64,000 nt of DNA, from the NCBI RefSeq assembly GCF_000016645.1, contig NC_009441.1:5022001-5086000 (forward strand), read 5' to 3'. The notes beneath the pieces are model-generated. The model was given only the letters and a program-made list of their open reading frames with translations. It was not told where the DNA came from and searched no databases. Positions 25,727-34,356 of the stretch are shown piece after piece. Source of the stretch: Flavobacterium johnsoniae UW101 (lineage in GTDB: Bacteria; Bacteroidota; Bacteroidia; Flavobacteriales; Flavobacteriaceae). Each line of letters begins with the position of its first letter. Position 1 is the stretch's first letter. Both the position numbers and the translations under genes were made by a program.

Positions 25727-27523
25727 ATGAAAAAACTATTAACTGCATTACTCCTAACTTCTTCTATTCTAGGATTTGCACAAAATTTAATCTCCAATGT
25801 ACCAAACCGAAACACAACTTCTTTAAACGGAGTTTGGAATTATATTATCGATCCGTATCAAACGGGTTTTTACAGCTTTCACTTAGATCAATACGATAAA
25901 AATGAAAAACCGGCAAAAGGGGCATTTTTTAGTAATTATCATACTCAAAATAAACAGGAACTGGTAGAATATGATTTTGATAAATCGCCCACAATTAATA
26001 TCCCAAGCGATTGGAATTCGCAGGTTGCGGAGCTGAAATATTACGAAGGAAATGTTTGGTTTAAAAAATCATTTGATTATAATTTAAAAGATAAAAAACG
26101 TCTGTTTTTATACTTAGGAGCCATTAATTATAAAGCTGATGTGTATTTAAACGGAAAAAAACTCGGCACACATGAAGGCGGCTTTACACCATTTAATTAT
26201 GAAGTAACTTCGATTGTACAGCCAAAAGGCAATTATTTGGTAATAAAAGTGGATAATACACGCCATAAAGAAGATGTGCCGACTGTTAATACTGACTGGT
26301 GGAATTACGGAGGCATTACGCGCGATGTGACTTTAATTGAAGAAGAAGCTTCTTTTGTGGAAGATTATACTATTCAGCTGAAAAAAGGCAATAAATCGGT
26401 TATTTCCGGTTTTATTAAAATCAATAATTTTGATGCTTCACAAAATAATATTTCGATTTCTATTCCTGAATTAAAAATCAATTTTAAAGGAAAAGCGGAT
26501 GCTCAGGGAATTTTAAATTTCGAAATTCCTGCGAAAAAAATCTCGTATTGGTCGCCTGAAAGTCCGAAATTATATGATGTAACGATTGACTTTAACGGAC
26601 AAAAATTAAAAGATCAAATTGGTTTTAGAACTATCGAAACAAACGAAGATAAAATTCTGCTTAATGGAAAACCTGTTTTCTTAAGAGGAATTTCAATTCA
26701 CGAAGAAAATGCCAAAGGCGGCCGCGCTAATTCTGTTGAAGATGCTTTGCGTTTATTAAACTGGGCAAAAGAAATGGGATGTAATTATGTTCGTCTGGCA
26801 CATTATCCGCATAACGAAAACATCATTCGCGAAGCTGATAAAATGGGAATAATGGTTTGGGAAGAAATTCCAGTATACTGGACTGTAGAATTTACAAACA
26901 AAAACACGTATCAAAATGCCGAAGATCAATTAACTACTTCTATTACAAGAGATAAAAACAGAGCCAGTATTATTATTTGGTCAATGGCAAATGAAACACC
27001 AATTTCTGAAGCCAGAAATACTTTCATCAAAAATTTAGCATCACACACGAGATCATTAGACAATACGAGATTAATCAGCGCTGCTTTATTAACAAAAAAA
27101 GAAACTATTGATGATCCAATTGGTGAAGTTTTAGATGTTGTGGCTTTCAATCAATATTTAGGCTGGTACGGCGGTAATTTAGAAGATGCTGAGAAAATAA
27201 CATGGAAATCGAAATATAATAAACCTATTGTTGTTTCTGAATTTGGCGGTGATGCGAAAGCTGGTTTTCATGGAGAAAAAAATGAGCGCTGGACTGAGGA
27301 ATATCAGGAATACCTATATATTCAGAATTTAAAAATGATTGAAAAAATCCCGCATCTAAGCGGTACAAGTCCTTGGATTCTGGTCGATTTTAGATCTCCA
27401 AAAAGATTACTTCCGGGAATTCAGGACGGTTACAACCGTAAAGGTTTAATTTCAAATGACGGTGAAAAGAAAAAAGCTTTTTATATTATGCAGGATTGGT
27501 ACTTGAAGAAGAGCAAAGAGTAA
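25727..27523 (+). CDS. secreted GH2 beta-glucuronidase
   Basis: Start at ATG 25727 gives a clean signal peptide (MKKLLTALLLTSSILGFAQ) and 598 residues, close to the 603 of Escherichia coli UidA; the in-frame GTG at 25691 lies in repeat DNA. Domains are GH2 sugar-binding, Ig-like and TIM barrel. Acid/base is E423 (MANETP) and nucleophile E505 (SEFGGD). FNQYLGWYGGNLEDAEK matches the UidA segment around NRYYGWY. N570 and K572 (YNRKGL) match the uronate-recognising N-x-K pair of UidA (N566/K568). It should release beta-linked glucuronate from oligosaccharides in the periplasm, feeding UxuB and UxuA. The C-terminal KKSKE tail runs into purine-rich repeat sequence. Confidence 0.88.
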   Translation: MKKLLTALLLTSSILGFAQNLISNVPNRNTTSLNGVWNYIIDPYQTGFYSFHLDQYDKNEKPAKGAFFSNYHTQNKQELVEYDFDKSPTINIPSDWNSQVAELKYYEGNVWFKKSFDYNLKDKKRLFLYLGAINYKADVYLNGKKLGTHEGGFTPFNYEVTSIVQPKGNYLVIKVDNTRHKEDVPTVNTDWWNYGGITRDVTLIEEEASFVEDYTIQLKKGNKSVISGFIKINNFDASQNNISISIPELKINFKGKADAQGILNFEIPAKKISYWSPESPKLYDVTIDFNGQKLKDQIGFRTIETNEDKILLNGKPVFLRGISIHEENAKGGRANSVEDALRLLNWAKEMGCNYVRLAHYPHNENIIREADKMGIMVWEEIPVYWTVEFTNKNTYQNAEDQLTTSITRDKNRASIIIWSMANETPISEARNTFIKNLASHTRSLDNTRLISAALLTKKETIDDPIGEVLDVVAFNQYLGWYGGNLEDAEKITWKSKYNKPIVVSEFGGDAKAGFHGEKNERWTEEYQEYLYIQNLKMIEKIPHLSGTSPWILVDFRSPKRLLPGIQDGYNRKGLISNDGEKKKAFYIMQDWYLKKSKE

Positions 27524-27590
27524 TTAGTAAAGAGTAATGAGTGAAGAGTGAAGAGGAAAGAATGTAGAAGAAAGAATAAAGAGTATTACC
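27524..27590 (+). repeat. purine-rich AAGAGTAA/GAAGAGTGAAGAG low-complexity spacer
   Basis: Direct repetition of AGAGTAA and GAAGAGT words starts within the last codons of the GH2 gene and continues about 65 bases beyond its stop. Confidence 0.6.
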
Positions 27591-27678
27591 AATTCATTAA
27601 CAAAAAACCGACTGTAAATTATATGATTTTTCTTCATTATTAACTTACTTTGTAGTTATTCTAAAAAATTGTAATCCT

Positions 27679-28242
27679 ATGAAAAAATTTTATTTAATGG
27701 CAGTTACCTTGTTTGCTGCCTTTACAGTTCAGGCACAAGACGTGGTGAAATTTGCTCCATTAGACAATAGCCCTGTTGATATTTCTTATTTCCCAAACAA
27801 AGCGGTTAAGTTTAAAAAAACAGATAATCCAAATCCGGTTGTCAAAGTTATTTATGCAAGACCTTCAGCAAAAGGAAGAACTATTTTTGGTGATGTTGTA
27901 AAATTTGGAGAAATCTGGAGAGTTGGTGCTAACGAAAATACAGAAATCAAATTCTACAAAGACGTAACAATTGGCGGTAAAAAAATACCTGCTGGATACT
28001 ACAGTTTATTTGCTATTCCAGAAAAAGACAAATGGACTATCATTATCAATAAAGAATTGGATTTATGGGGTGGTTATGCTTATGACGAAAGCAAAGATGT
28101 GGTAAGAGTTTCTGTTCCTGTTAAACCAGTAAATGAAACTATCGAAGCTTTATCTATTGCTTTTACAACTCAAGGTAACATAGCAAACCTTGTTATTGGA
28201 TGGGATAAAACAACGGTTGAATTACCAATTACGATAAAATAA
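27679..28242 (+). CDS. secreted DUF2911-domain protein
   Basis: This 187-residue protein has a signal peptide (MKKFYLMAVTLFAAFTVQAQ). The DUF2911 domain covers the rest, with the family motifs VVKVIYARPSAKGRTIFG, GEIWRVGANENTEIKFYKDV, GKKIPAGYYSLFAIPEKDKWTIIIN and the C-terminal VIGWDKTTVELPI. The family is common in Bacteroidota, is exported, and has no established function; the beta-rich pattern suggests a binding domain. It ends before a strong terminator and has its own leader, so it need not belong to the glycan locus, although it lies 155 bases behind the GH2 gene. Confidence 0.85.
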   Translation: MKKFYLMAVTLFAAFTVQAQDVVKFAPLDNSPVDISYFPNKAVKFKKTDNPNPVVKVIYARPSAKGRTIFGDVVKFGEIWRVGANENTEIKFYKDVTIGGKKIPAGYYSLFAIPEKDKWTIIINKELDLWGGYAYDESKDVVRVSVPVKPVNETIEALSIAFTTQGNIANLVIGWDKTTVELPITIK

Positions 28243-28270
28243 GTTTTAGTGATATATGCCACGAAGGCAC

Positions 28271-28310
28271 AAAGTCGCAAAGTTTTTTTAAGCTTTGCGA
28301 CTTTTTTTTT
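28271..28310 (+). terminator. terminator made from a CGCAAAG repeat
   Basis: Perfect 12-base arms (28271-28282 and 28293-28304, AAAGTCGCAAAG) are followed by an uninterrupted T-run, 28 bases after the DUF2911 stop. It shows that the CGCAAAG repeat family can serve as terminators. Confidence 0.9.
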
Positions 28311-28391
28311 GCCGCGAATTACACGAATTTTCACAAATTTAAATCATCAATTGGAAGAAAAAAATTAGTGCAAATTCGTGTAATTTGTGGC
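28311..28391. repeat. extragenic inverted repeat between convergent genes
   Basis: 20-base arms at 28311-28330 and 28372-28391 match at 18 positions, both differences being G-U compatible (AATTACACGAATTT / AAATTCGTGTAATT core). It lies eight bases from the stop of the Mo-subunit gene on the minus strand. Confidence 0.8.
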
Positions 28392-28398
28392 TAAAAAT

Positions 28399-30600
28399 TT
28401 AAACAACAGTTTCTATAATTTTATCCAACCTAATCGGTAAATCCCGTACACGTTTTCCGGTGGCGTTAAAAACGGCATTTGCAATGGCAGGCGCCATTCC
28501 GACTAAAGCTGTTTCCCCAAGACCTTTTGTTCCCATTGGGTTGCTGATTGGATCTTTTTTATTGACGAAGAAAACTTCCTGCTTTTCAATATCAGCATTT
28601 ACGGGAACATGATAATCTGCAAAATTGTTATTGATCGGACGTCCGAAACGATGATCGATTTCTAATGCTTCCATTAATCCCATCCCGATACCTCCTACTG
28701 CACCGCCAAACATTTGTCCAGCTGATGTTTTTTGATTAATAACCGTTCCAATATCAGCACAAGAAACCACGTGTGCCAATCGTATTTTCCCTAAATTCAG
28801 ATTCACTAATACTTTTACAAAATGAACTGAAAACGAATAAATAGAATATTTCTTCGCTTCTTCTGCTCCCTTTGAGAGATTTTCAACTTCTAATCCTTCT
28901 AATTTATTAACGGTTAGTAAAGAAGTTAAAGCAAGCGTTTTTGTTTTGTCTTTTTTAGAAGAAATTAAACCATTTTCAAAAGTTAAATCCGTAATGGCGA
29001 TTCCCTTAAAAGTTGGATTTTGCGCTGCCAATTCCAATACTTTACTAACTAGTAAATTACAAGAATCATGCACTGCAGAACCAACAGACGAAGTCGTAGC
29101 CGATCCGCCCTGCGTAGGACCTTTTGGTAATCCGCTTTTTCCCATTTCAATGATGACATTCTCGGCAGGAAGACCTGTGATTTCAGCTCCAATCGCCGTC
29201 ATCATGGTTGCTGTCCCGGGTCCCATATCATTTACACTGCATTGCAGTACTAAATTTCCATCTGGTAAAAATTTTGCTTTTACAGAAGTCGGGCTTCTAT
29301 AACAGCCAAAAGTTCCCGTTCCCATTCCGTAGCCAACCAGCCAGTTTCCTTCTTTCACAGAACCCGGTTCATTTTTACGGTTTTTCCAGCCAATGCGCTC
29401 CATTCCGCCTTCGTAACATTCCAGAAGATATTTACTGCTCCATGGTTTATTTTGTTCCAAATCTTTCTCGGCATAATTCAGCTTTCGAAATTCAATCGGG
29501 TCCATATTTAATTTATGCGCCAGTTCATCCATGGCACATTCTAAGGCAAAAGAACCTGTCGCTTCACCCGGGCCGCGCATCCAAATTGGTGTGCAGGTAT
29601 CCAAAGGCACAATTCTATAACGAGTCGAAACATTGGCACAATCATAAATAAATCGAGACATGTTTACGGTTCCTTCCATAAAATCCTCGTAGCTAGATGT
29701 CATGGCAACGGCTTCGTGCGTTAAGCCAGTAAGTTTTCCGGCTTTTGTTGCGCCAAGACCCATTTTCTGAATCGTATAAGGTCTGAAACCTACATTGGTA
29801 AACATCTGCTCGCGGTGTAAAACTAATTTTACCGGACGATTTAATTTTTTAGAACCAATTAAGGCTGCAATTTCATACGGCCAGGTGTGTAATCCCATAC
29901 CGAATGCACCACCAAGATATTCAGAATGTACCTCAACATCTTCAATTGAAACTCCAAAAACTCCAGCCACACTTTTACGCGTTCCTTCAACACCTTGGCT
30001 TTTAGTATATAAAACAGGCTTATTTCCGTCCCATTTGGCAATAATATTGGCCAGTTCCATTGGGTTATGCACTTCTGTTGGAATGGTGTACTCGGCTTCT
30101 AAAATTACCTCTGCATTTTTATATCCGTCATGTTCACCGCGATGGTAATCATTTCCTTTATCTGTTTCGACTTTTTTCTCTTTATCAGCTGCTTTTTTTA
30201 GTTCAGTCGAATGTTCTTCTTTAAAATAATCGGCTTTAATTAAACTCGCAGCATATTGCATACGTTCAAAAGTATCGGCAATAACTAAAGCGATTGGCTG
30301 ATCATAATACAAAACCGAATCGTCTTTGAAAATCTGCAAAGGCTGACCAAAATTATGTTTGTCTTTTACTTTTTCGTAACCTACAGGTTTATCTACATTT
30401 AAATGCGTAATAACCGCCAAAACTCCCGGCGCCCATTCGGCTTTTTTTGTATCTATGGTTTTGATTCTTCCTTTTGCAATCGTGCTTCCCACCAAACAGG
30501 CGTAGACAACACCAGCCGTTTTATATTCTGCCGAATAAGTTGCTGAACCCGTTACTTTAGCAAATCCGTCAACTCTATTAATATTACTTGTCTTGCTCAT
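28399..30600 (-). CDS. paoC: molybdenum-binding subunit of a PaoABC-type aldehyde oxidoreductase
   Basis: This 733-residue protein (Escherichia coli PaoC/YagR is about the same length) belongs to the xanthine dehydrogenase family. The N-terminal a/b hammerhead (DGFAKVTGSATYSAEYK) is followed by Mo-cofactor segments (GGAFGMGLHTWPYE, MRGPGEATGSFALECAMDE, QGGSATTSSVGSAV). The catalytic glutamate is in GTKGLGETALVG near the C-terminus. It should hold the molybdopterin-cytosine cofactor that oxidises aldehydes to acids. It has no signal peptide and is expected to travel with the Tat-exported small subunit. It is last in the three-gene operon, eight bases after the FAD subunit. Confidence 0.92.
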   Translation of the reverse strand: MSKTSNINRVDGFAKVTGSATYSAEYKTAGVVYACLVGSTIAKGRIKTIDTKKAEWAPGVLAVITHLNVDKPVGYEKVKDKHNFGQPLQIFKDDSVLYYDQPIALVIADTFERMQYAASLIKADYFKEEHSTELKKAADKEKKVETDKGNDYHRGEHDGYKNAEVILEAEYTIPTEVHNPMELANIIAKWDGNKPVLYTKSQGVEGTRKSVAGVFGVSIEDVEVHSEYLGGAFGMGLHTWPYEIAALIGSKKLNRPVKLVLHREQMFTNVGFRPYTIQKMGLGATKAGKLTGLTHEAVAMTSSYEDFMEGTVNMSRFIYDCANVSTRYRIVPLDTCTPIWMRGPGEATGSFALECAMDELAHKLNMDPIEFRKLNYAEKDLEQNKPWSSKYLLECYEGGMERIGWKNRKNEPGSVKEGNWLVGYGMGTGTFGCYRSPTSVKAKFLPDGNLVLQCSVNDMGPGTATMMTAIGAEITGLPAENVIIEMGKSGLPKGPTQGGSATTSSVGSAVHDSCNLLVSKVLELAAQNPTFKGIAITDLTFENGLISSKKDKTKTLALTSLLTVNKLEGLEVENLSKGAEEAKKYSIYSFSVHFVKVLVNLNLGKIRLAHVVSCADIGTVINQKTSAGQMFGGAVGGIGMGLMEALEIDHRFGRPINNNFADYHVPVNADIEKQEVFFVNKKDPISNPMGTKGLGETALVGMAPAIANAVFNATGKRVRDLPIRLDKIIETVV

Positions 30601-30608
30601 AATTCTAA

Positions 30609-31589
30609 TTATTTTGATGCTGCTATAGTAAGTGCTTCTGTTATGGCATTGGCTCCAAGTGTAATCTTAAAATCATTATCACCGTATCCTCTTGCGCCTT
30701 TCATTGATAAATTGGCCGCTTGTCTAAATATTTCTTCTGAAATTGTTTTTCCTTTCAGAAATTCCTCTGCTTCTGTTAATCGCCATGGTTTATGTGCTAC
30801 ACCGCCCATAGCCAGTCTAACATCATTTATGGTATTATTTTTTATATCTAAAGCCACAGCAACCGAAACCAATGCAAAGGCATAACTTGTTCTGTCACGA
30901 ACTTTTAAATAATGTACATTTTTAGTGAAATTATTATCCGGAATTTCAACTGAGGTAATCAATTCTTTATTATCCAAAGTATTGTCTTTTTCGGGCGTAT
31001 TTCCCGGCAGTCGATGAAAATCTGTAAACTTAATTTGTCGTTTGCCTTTTGGTCCTTCTACCAAAACCTGTGCATCTAATGCTGCCAAAGCCACACACAT
31101 ATCGCTTGGATGAACAGCTATACAACTGTCTGAAGCTCCAAAAACAGCCGACATTCTGTTTGAACCTCCAATCGCGCCACAGCCGCTTTTTGGTGTTCTT
31201 TTATTACAAGGCATATCAGTATTGTAATAATAAGAGCATCTTGTTTTTTGTAACATATTACCTCCAACTGTAGCCATGTGTCTGATTTGCTGCGATGCTC
31301 CCGCCGCTAAAGCTAAAGACAGCAAAGGATATTTTTCTTTTATAGATGCATCTTCGGCAACCTGACTGTTTTTTGCCAAAGCGCCTATCGAAACTTTTCC
31401 TTTTAAAAATTCTATTTTTTTAAGATCCAGTCCGTTAATGTCAACCAGTTTATCCGGCGCCACAACATTTTTTTTCATTAAATCAACCAGATTGGTTCCT
31501 CCCGCAATAAACATCGCTTCTTTTTCTTTGCTGATATTGGTTACCGCCGAACCTGATGATAATGCTCTAATTATTTGAAAGTTTTTCAT
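30609..31589 (-). CDS. paoB: FAD/4Fe-4S subunit of the aldehyde oxidoreductase
   Basis: This 326-residue FAD-binding subunit has the flavin loop FIAGGTNLVDLMK near residue 30 and ATVGGNMLQ near 107. Three cysteines in the insert TRCSYYYNTDMPCNKRTPKSGC, followed by further conserved GAIGGS, match the extra 4Fe-4S loop of PaoB/YagS rather than ordinary xanthine dehydrogenase FAD subunits. It passes electrons between the molybdenum centre and the 2Fe-2S subunit. Its start overlaps the stop of the 2Fe-2S gene by four bases (ATGA), so the two are translationally coupled. Confidence 0.9.
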   Translation of the reverse strand: MKNFQIIRALSSGSAVTNISKEKEAMFIAGGTNLVDLMKKNVVAPDKLVDINGLDLKKIEFLKGKVSIGALAKNSQVAEDASIKEKYPLLSLALAAGASQQIRHMATVGGNMLQKTRCSYYYNTDMPCNKRTPKSGCGAIGGSNRMSAVFGASDSCIAVHPSDMCVALAALDAQVLVEGPKGKRQIKFTDFHRLPGNTPEKDNTLDNKELITSVEIPDNNFTKNVHYLKVRDRTSYAFALVSVAVALDIKNNTINDVRLAMGGVAHKPWRLTEAEEFLKGKTISEEIFRQAANLSMKGARGYGDNDFKITLGANAITEALTIAASK

Positions 31590-32224
31590 AGTTCCTTCCC
31601 TCCTTCCTTCATTTCGGTTATGGCATCAACAATGTTGTGGTAAGCGCCGCAACGGCAGATATTGCCACTCATATATTCACTGATTTCTTCTCTGCTGTTG
31701 GCGTGGCCTTCTTTGATACAGGCAATTCCCGACATGATTTGTCCCGGCGTGCAATAACCGCACTGAAAACCGTCATGTTTGATAAAAGCTTCCTGCATTG
31801 GGTGCAGTTTTTTTCCTTTTGAAAGTCCTTCGATTGTGGTTACCTGTGCATTTTGCTGCATGGATGCCAGAGTCAGGCACGACAAAATTCTTGTTCCGTT
31901 TACGTGAACTGTACATGCACCGCATTGCCCGTGGTCACAGCCTTTTTTGGTTCCTGTAAGCTGTAACTGCTCTCTTAACAAATCCAGTAAAGTAGTTCTT
32001 GGTTCTATGTTAAGATTGTGTTTTTTGCCGTTTACCTCGATAGAAAGCGGTACTGTTTCTAAATACTCCGCTATTTTTTCATCCCATTTATTCTCTGAAG
32101 CCATTACCAGCGAAGGCGGTGTAAAGGCCAGAGCAGTAAAAAGTCCCGATTTCTTTATAAAGTCACGACGGGAATTTGAGTCATTTTCTGCAGCCGTATT
32201 CGGATTTGTTTTTTTAGAAGCCAT
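31586..32224 (-). CDS. paoA: Tat-exported 2Fe-2S subunit of the aldehyde oxidoreductase
   Basis: Start at 32224 is preferred, giving 212 residues; the longer frame to 32308 reads through the promoter. A twin-arginine signal (NSRRDFIKKSGLFTALAF) lies near residues 18-36. The first 2Fe-2S site is GCDHGQCGACTV with a downstream cysteine, and the second, helical site is CGYCTPGQ...CRCG. This matches PaoA/YagT. The enzyme should therefore work in the periplasm, oxidising aldehydes, possibly aromatic ones; its electron acceptor is not visible. A TAAATTTG element on the minus strand (32267-32274) precedes the start. Confidence 0.92.
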   Translation of the reverse strand: MASKKTNPNTAAENDSNSRRDFIKKSGLFTALAFTPPSLVMASENKWDEKIAEYLETVPLSIEVNGKKHNLNIEPRTTLLDLLREQLQLTGTKKGCDHGQCGACTVHVNGTRILSCLTLASMQQNAQVTTIEGLSKGKKLHPMQEAFIKHDGFQCGYCTPGQIMSGIACIKEGHANSREEISEYMSGNICRCGAYHNIVDAITEMKEGGKEL

Positions 32225-32266
32225 TCTATCTATCTTTAAATTAGCAAAATCACTTGGGTATTCTAA

Positions 32267-32274
32267 CAAATTTA
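32267..32274 (-). promoter_or_regulatory. -7 promoter element of the pao operon
   Basis: Reads TAAATTTG on the minus strand, 43 bases before the paoA start; no well-placed -33 TTG. Confidence 0.5.
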
Positions 32275-32393
32275 ACAATCTTAATCCACAAAAAGTTATG
32301 AAATTCAAACATTACTCTTATTTAGAATAATTACAATTTCGCTTTGAGATTTAACCGCAAAGAGCGCAAAGTTTTTTCTCTTTATCATCTATA

Positions 32394-32451
32394 AAAAACG
32401 CAAAGTTCGCAAAGCTTTGTGTAGATGAAGCTTTGCGAACTTTGCGTTTTT
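32394..32451. repeat. perfect 24-base hairpin of the CGCAAAG family
   Basis: Arms 32394-32417 and 32428-32451 are exact reverse complements with a 10-base loop; related words (CCGCAAAGAGCGCAAAG) lie at 32354-32371. It sits between divergent start sites, not at a transcript end. Confidence 0.9.
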
Positions 32452-32508
32452 GTAAAAATCCAGCTTATACAAATCTTAGCGTCCTTCGGTTAAGAAAAAT
32501 TATGCACA

Positions 32509-32538
32509 TTTGTTTTTACATTGAAAATTGTACTTTTA
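32509..32538 (+). promoter_or_regulatory. promoter candidate for the cysteine desulfurase-like gene
   Basis: TTTG at 32509-32512 and TACTTTTA at 32531-32538 (one mismatch to TAnnTTTG) are 18 bases apart, 20 bases before the ATG. Confidence 0.4.
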
Positions 32539-32557
32539 CAAGACTAAGTTTTTATTT

Positions 32558-33706
32558 ATGCCGCAGCAGCAAAATATTTATCTGGACAATAATGCCACAA
32601 CCCGTGTTGATGAACGCGTTCTCGAAGCTATGCTTCCTTATTTTACAGATTTATATGCCAATTCTACAAGTCAGCATATTGCAGGATTAACGGTTAAGGA
32701 AGCAATTGAAAATGCTGCGTGGCAAACTGCTGATTTAATAAATGCTGATGCAGAAGAAATTATTTTTACTTCTGGAGCAACTGAGGCAATCAATTTGGCA
32801 ATAAAAGGTCTGGCTGATCAAGAACGCAAACATATTGTTACTCTTGAAACAGAACATAAAGCAGTTCTTGAAACTTGCCACTTTATGGAAAGTATCGGCT
32901 TTAATGCCAGCTATCTTCCTGTTGAACGTGACGGGCTTTTAGATCTTAATCTTTTAAATGAAACTGTTACAGATAAAACACTGGTTTTCATTGGAATGTT
33001 TTCTAATAACGAAACAGGTGTCATACAAAATGTCAGTAAAATTTCTGCTATTTTAAAACGCAAAAATGTTCTTTTTTTGTGTGATACTACCCAGGCTGTT
33101 GGAAAAATTTCTATTGATGTAAAAGCTTTGGGAATTGATCTTTTAACAATGTCTGCTCATAAATTTTACGGACCAAAAGGAATTGGTGCTTTGTATCTTT
33201 CGGCGAAAGCCAAAATAAAACTGCTTCCTCAGATTACTGGCGGCGGACATCAGAAAAAACTGCGAAGCGGTACACTGAATGTTCCCGGAATTATTGGTTT
33301 AGGAAAAGCAGCAGAAATAGCTGTCAACGAATTAGAAAATGATAAAATCAGAATTGAAAGACTTCGAAATGCATTAGAAAAAGGGTTATTGCAATTTAAA
33401 GGTTCTTTTGTAAACGGAAATATTCAGAACCGAATTTACAATACCACAAATATTTGTTTTCCCGGGGTAAATTCAGAACAGTTAATTATGGCTTTGGGGA
33501 ATATCTCGGTTTCGAATGGAGCGTCGTGTTCGGCGGTTACTTCTGAGCCTTCACATGTTTTAAAAGCAATGGGATTGTCTGATGAAGAAGCTTTGAGTTC
33601 GATTCGTTTTAGTCTGGGAAGATTTACTACGGAAGAAGAAATTGACATTGCTGTTGAACGTATTTTGACTTCAGCTGAGCAATTAGTTTTGTCTCTAAAA
33701 CGCTAA
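32558..33706 (+). CDS. NifS-type cysteine desulfurase (aminotransferase class V)
   Basis: This 382-residue PLP enzyme starts at ATG 32558 (the upstream TTG at 32528 is ignored). YLDNNATTRVDE is the NifS-type N-terminus, the PLP lysine is in MSAHKFYGPKG, and the sulfur-relay cysteine is in SNGASCSAVTSEPSHVLKAMG. It should abstract sulfur from cysteine as an enzyme persulfide. A general IscS is normally encoded with the Fe-S genes; this copy instead diverges from the pao operon and precedes molybdenum-cofactor maturation genes, so a role in sulfurating the molybdenum cofactor or building the Fe-S clusters of PaoABC is inferred. No iscU or other Fe-S scaffold gene is adjacent. Confidence 0.88.
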   Translation: MPQQQNIYLDNNATTRVDERVLEAMLPYFTDLYANSTSQHIAGLTVKEAIENAAWQTADLINADAEEIIFTSGATEAINLAIKGLADQERKHIVTLETEHKAVLETCHFMESIGFNASYLPVERDGLLDLNLLNETVTDKTLVFIGMFSNNETGVIQNVSKISAILKRKNVLFLCDTTQAVGKISIDVKALGIDLLTMSAHKFYGPKGIGALYLSAKAKIKLLPQITGGGHQKKLRSGTLNVPGIIGLGKAAEIAVNELENDKIRIERLRNALEKGLLQFKGSFVNGNIQNRIYNTTNICFPGVNSEQLIMALGNISVSNGASCSAVTSEPSHVLKAMGLSDEEALSSIRFSLGRFTTEEEIDIAVERILTSAEQLVLSLKR

Positions 33707-33753
33707 GTTTTTATTAAGCCTCAATTAATTCAACCTTTGCTCCTTTGCCCCTC

Positions 33754-34356
33754 TCAAAAAATAAGCTTATTGTAATCTTCTTCAGTATCAATATCGATAC
33801 TGCCTTTTTCAAAAGGAATTGAAGCTGTATCTTCAAAATATTTTTTAATAAGTTTCTTTGCCCCTTCCTGCCCTTTTAAATCCTGTAACTCTTTAAAGTA
33901 CTTTTTGTGGAATAAAACGGGTGTTCCCACAGTTTCAGAATATGCCGAAGCCGTAATTCCTTTTCCTGTTTTATGATATTCGTTTATAAGATTTTCAAAA
34001 ATAAAACTAGTCACAAAAGGCTGGTCGCAGACTGCAAAAATGCATTGTTCACAATTGGGATTTAAATGCAGTAATTCATTAAGTCCTTTTACTATTGATG
34101 ATGCCATTCCGGTTTCCCAATCTTCATTAAAACAAATTGTGACATCAAAGGAAAGAAGTTCTTTTTCTATGATTTTGCTGTTTGATCCTGTTATAACAAT
34201 CAAAAATGAATCCGGTACTTTTAAAGCTTCTGAAATTGTGTTTTTTAAAAGTGTTGATTGGTTGTATTGCAGCAATTGTTTCGGACGTCCTAATCTGGAA
34301 GAACTGCCGGCGGCTAAAATTACAATACCGGTTTTATTGTGAAATTTATTCTCCAT
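33754..34356 (-). CDS. MocA-like molybdenum cofactor nucleotidyltransferase
   Basis: This protein of about 200 residues has the nucleotidyltransferase signature ILAAGSSSRLGRPKQLL at its N-terminus and the CDQPF motif near residue 110 that binds metal and nucleotide. The family includes MocA, which attaches CMP to molybdopterin to make the cytosine-dinucleotide cofactor used by PaoC-type enzymes, and MobA, which attaches GMP. The neighbours make MocA more likely. The ATG at 34356 is chosen; 34368 is also possible. It overlaps the end of the XdhC-like gene, so both are co-translated on the minus strand. Confidence 0.85.
   Translation of the reverse strand: MENKFHNKTGIVILAAGSSSRLGRPKQLLQYNQSTLLKNTISEALKVPDSFLIVITGSNSKIIEKELLSFDVTICFNEDWETGMASSIVKGLNELLHLNPNCEQCIFAVCDQPFVTSFIFENLINEYHKTGKGITASAYSETVGTPVLFHKKYFKELQDLKGQEGAKKLIKKYFEDTASIPFEKGSIDIDTEEDYNKLIF

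Larger units (their letters stand above)
32225..32557. other. divergent spacer between paoA and the cysteine desulfurase-like gene
   Basis: It holds a -7 element for paoA on the minus strand (32267-32274), a probable promoter for the plus-strand gene (32509-32538) and CGCAAAG repeats with the perfect 24-base hairpin at 32394-32451. No gene is seen. Confidence 0.7.

Noticed and set aside
5647..27523. Ulvan utilisation locus
   Set aside because: Rhamnose, glucuronate and GH88 genes fit, but no sulfatase or formylglycine-generating enzyme gene is present, and rhamnose genes are 15 kb away with separate control.
28946..29651. Open frames of 118 and 147 codons on the plus strand inside the Mo-subunit gene
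   Set aside because: They are antisense to a well-conserved enzyme, have no recognisable domains and show no start signals.
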